From assembly GCA_002840095.1 (NCBI GenBank), contig PGZL01000003.1:223664-274176 (forward strand): a stretch of 50,513 nucleotides of DNA, read 5' to 3'. Below the pieces are notes generated by a model that saw nothing but the letters and a program-made list of their open reading frames with translations, ran no database searches and was not told the origin of the DNA. Numbering within the stretch: position 1 is the first letter of the stretch; each line of letters opens with the position of its first letter. This DNA comes from Gammaproteobacteria bacterium HGW-Gammaproteobacteria-1 (lineage in GTDB: Bacteria > Pseudomonadota > Gammaproteobacteria > Thiohalomonadales > Thiohalomonadaceae). Made by a program: the position numbers and the translations under genes. Positions 50,143 through 50,513 of the stretch are shown here, one piece after another.

Positions 50143-50513
50143 CCGGTGGCATGGCTGGCTTCGGGAGCGGATTTGCCGGCGTTTGCAAAGCGCGGCAGAC
50201 GCCATCAGATGTAGGATGGGTAGAGCAACGCGAAGCCCATCGCATGGCGGTGGAAGAGCCCGATGGGTTTCGCTGCGCTCTACCCATCCTACATTGGGTT
50301 TTTTGTGACCGGTGGCATGGCTGGCTTCGGGAGCGGATTTGCCGGCGTTTGCAAAGCGCGGCAGACGCCATCAGATGTGGGATGGGTAGAGCAATGCGAA
50401 ACCCATCGCATGGCGGTGCAGGAACCTGATGGGTTTCGCTGCGCTCTACCCATCCTACATGGGGTTTTTTGTGACCGGTGGCATGGCTGGCTTCGGGAGC
50501 GGATTTGCCGGCG
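50143..50513. repeat. 166-bp tandem direct repeat, at least two full copies and a third cut by the window edge
   Basis: The word CCGGTGGCATGGCTGGCTTC begins at 50143, 50309 and 50475, giving two intervals of exactly 166 bp. Each unit contains the inverted pair GTAGGATGGGTAGAGCAACG / CGCTGCGCTCTACCCATCCT, a palindrome of its own, then GGGTTTTTTGTGA. The copies differ by several substitutions, so the duplication is not brand new. No gene is seen here. Confidence 0.9.

Overview
The window reads as chromosome of a GC-rich gammaproteobacterium. DksA, the phosphomannomutase and the sugar-nucleotide enzymes resemble gammaproteobacterial forms, and the intergenic regions carry REP-type palindromes of the GTAGGAGCG kind known from pseudomonads and relatives. 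A CbbY-like phosphatase and a complete TRAP transporter would fit an autotrophic sulfur-oxidiser-like lineage, but that placement is only inference. No rRNA, tRNA, CRISPR array or complete insertion sequence was recognised.

Layout. (1) 0.2-3.6 kb: housekeeping genes: dksA with a long Lys/Ala/Pro tail, a CbbY-like HAD phosphatase and a class I aminotransferase carrying an in-frame palindromic repeat. (2) 3.7-11.4 kb: start of a polysaccharide locus: an EPS-type MarR regulator behind a palindromic operator, cysC, phosphomannomutase, a Wzz-like chain-length protein, GDP-mannose synthesis (manC) and a GT-C-like membrane protein. (3) 11.5-21.0 kb: a visibly AT-richer block, probably acquired: UDP-sulfoquinovose synthase, two methyltransferases, GT4 and GT2 glycosyltransferases, Wzx, a Wzy-like protein and a WcaJ-type initiating transferase. 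(4) 21.0-26.95 kb: a mosaic of small cassettes separated by TTCAGGG heptamer arrays: galE, gene fragments, an orphan DUF433 antitoxin, an S23-type four-helix protein, a truncated ATPase, a structured RNA candidate and an XRE / PAS-GGDEF / CsrA-like operon. (5) 27.0-44.9 kb: a second glycan set: an O-antigen ligase/polymerase family protein, Wzx, several glycosyltransferases and methyltransferases, gmd and fcl separated by a toxin-antitoxin pair, then an epimerase / WbpL / WbpM trio and a further WaaL-like protein. (6) 45.0-48.9 kb: a TRAP transporter with its TatT lipoprotein. (7) 49.0-50.5 kb: a GAF-like/GGDEF diguanylate cyclase followed by a 166-bp tandem repeat that runs off the window.

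How it fits together. manC, cpsG, gmd and fcl give GDP-mannose and GDP-L-fucose, galE gives UDP-galactose, SqdB gives UDP-sulfoquinovose, and the WbpM group probably gives a QuiNAc/FucNAc-type initiating sugar. There are two lipid-carrier initiating transferases (WcaJ type and WbpL type), two flippases and three Wzy/WaaL-family proteins, so at least two polyprenol-linked glycans are probably built here (for example an exopolysaccharide and an O-antigen). No Wza, Wzb or Wzc export or kinase gene was seen. Two c-di-GMP synthase genes lie in or beside the locus, one of them in an operon with a divergent CsrA-like protein; this is the most system-like novelty in the window.

Almost every gap in the GC-rich parts holds REP palindromes, and several genes take their TAG stop codon from one.
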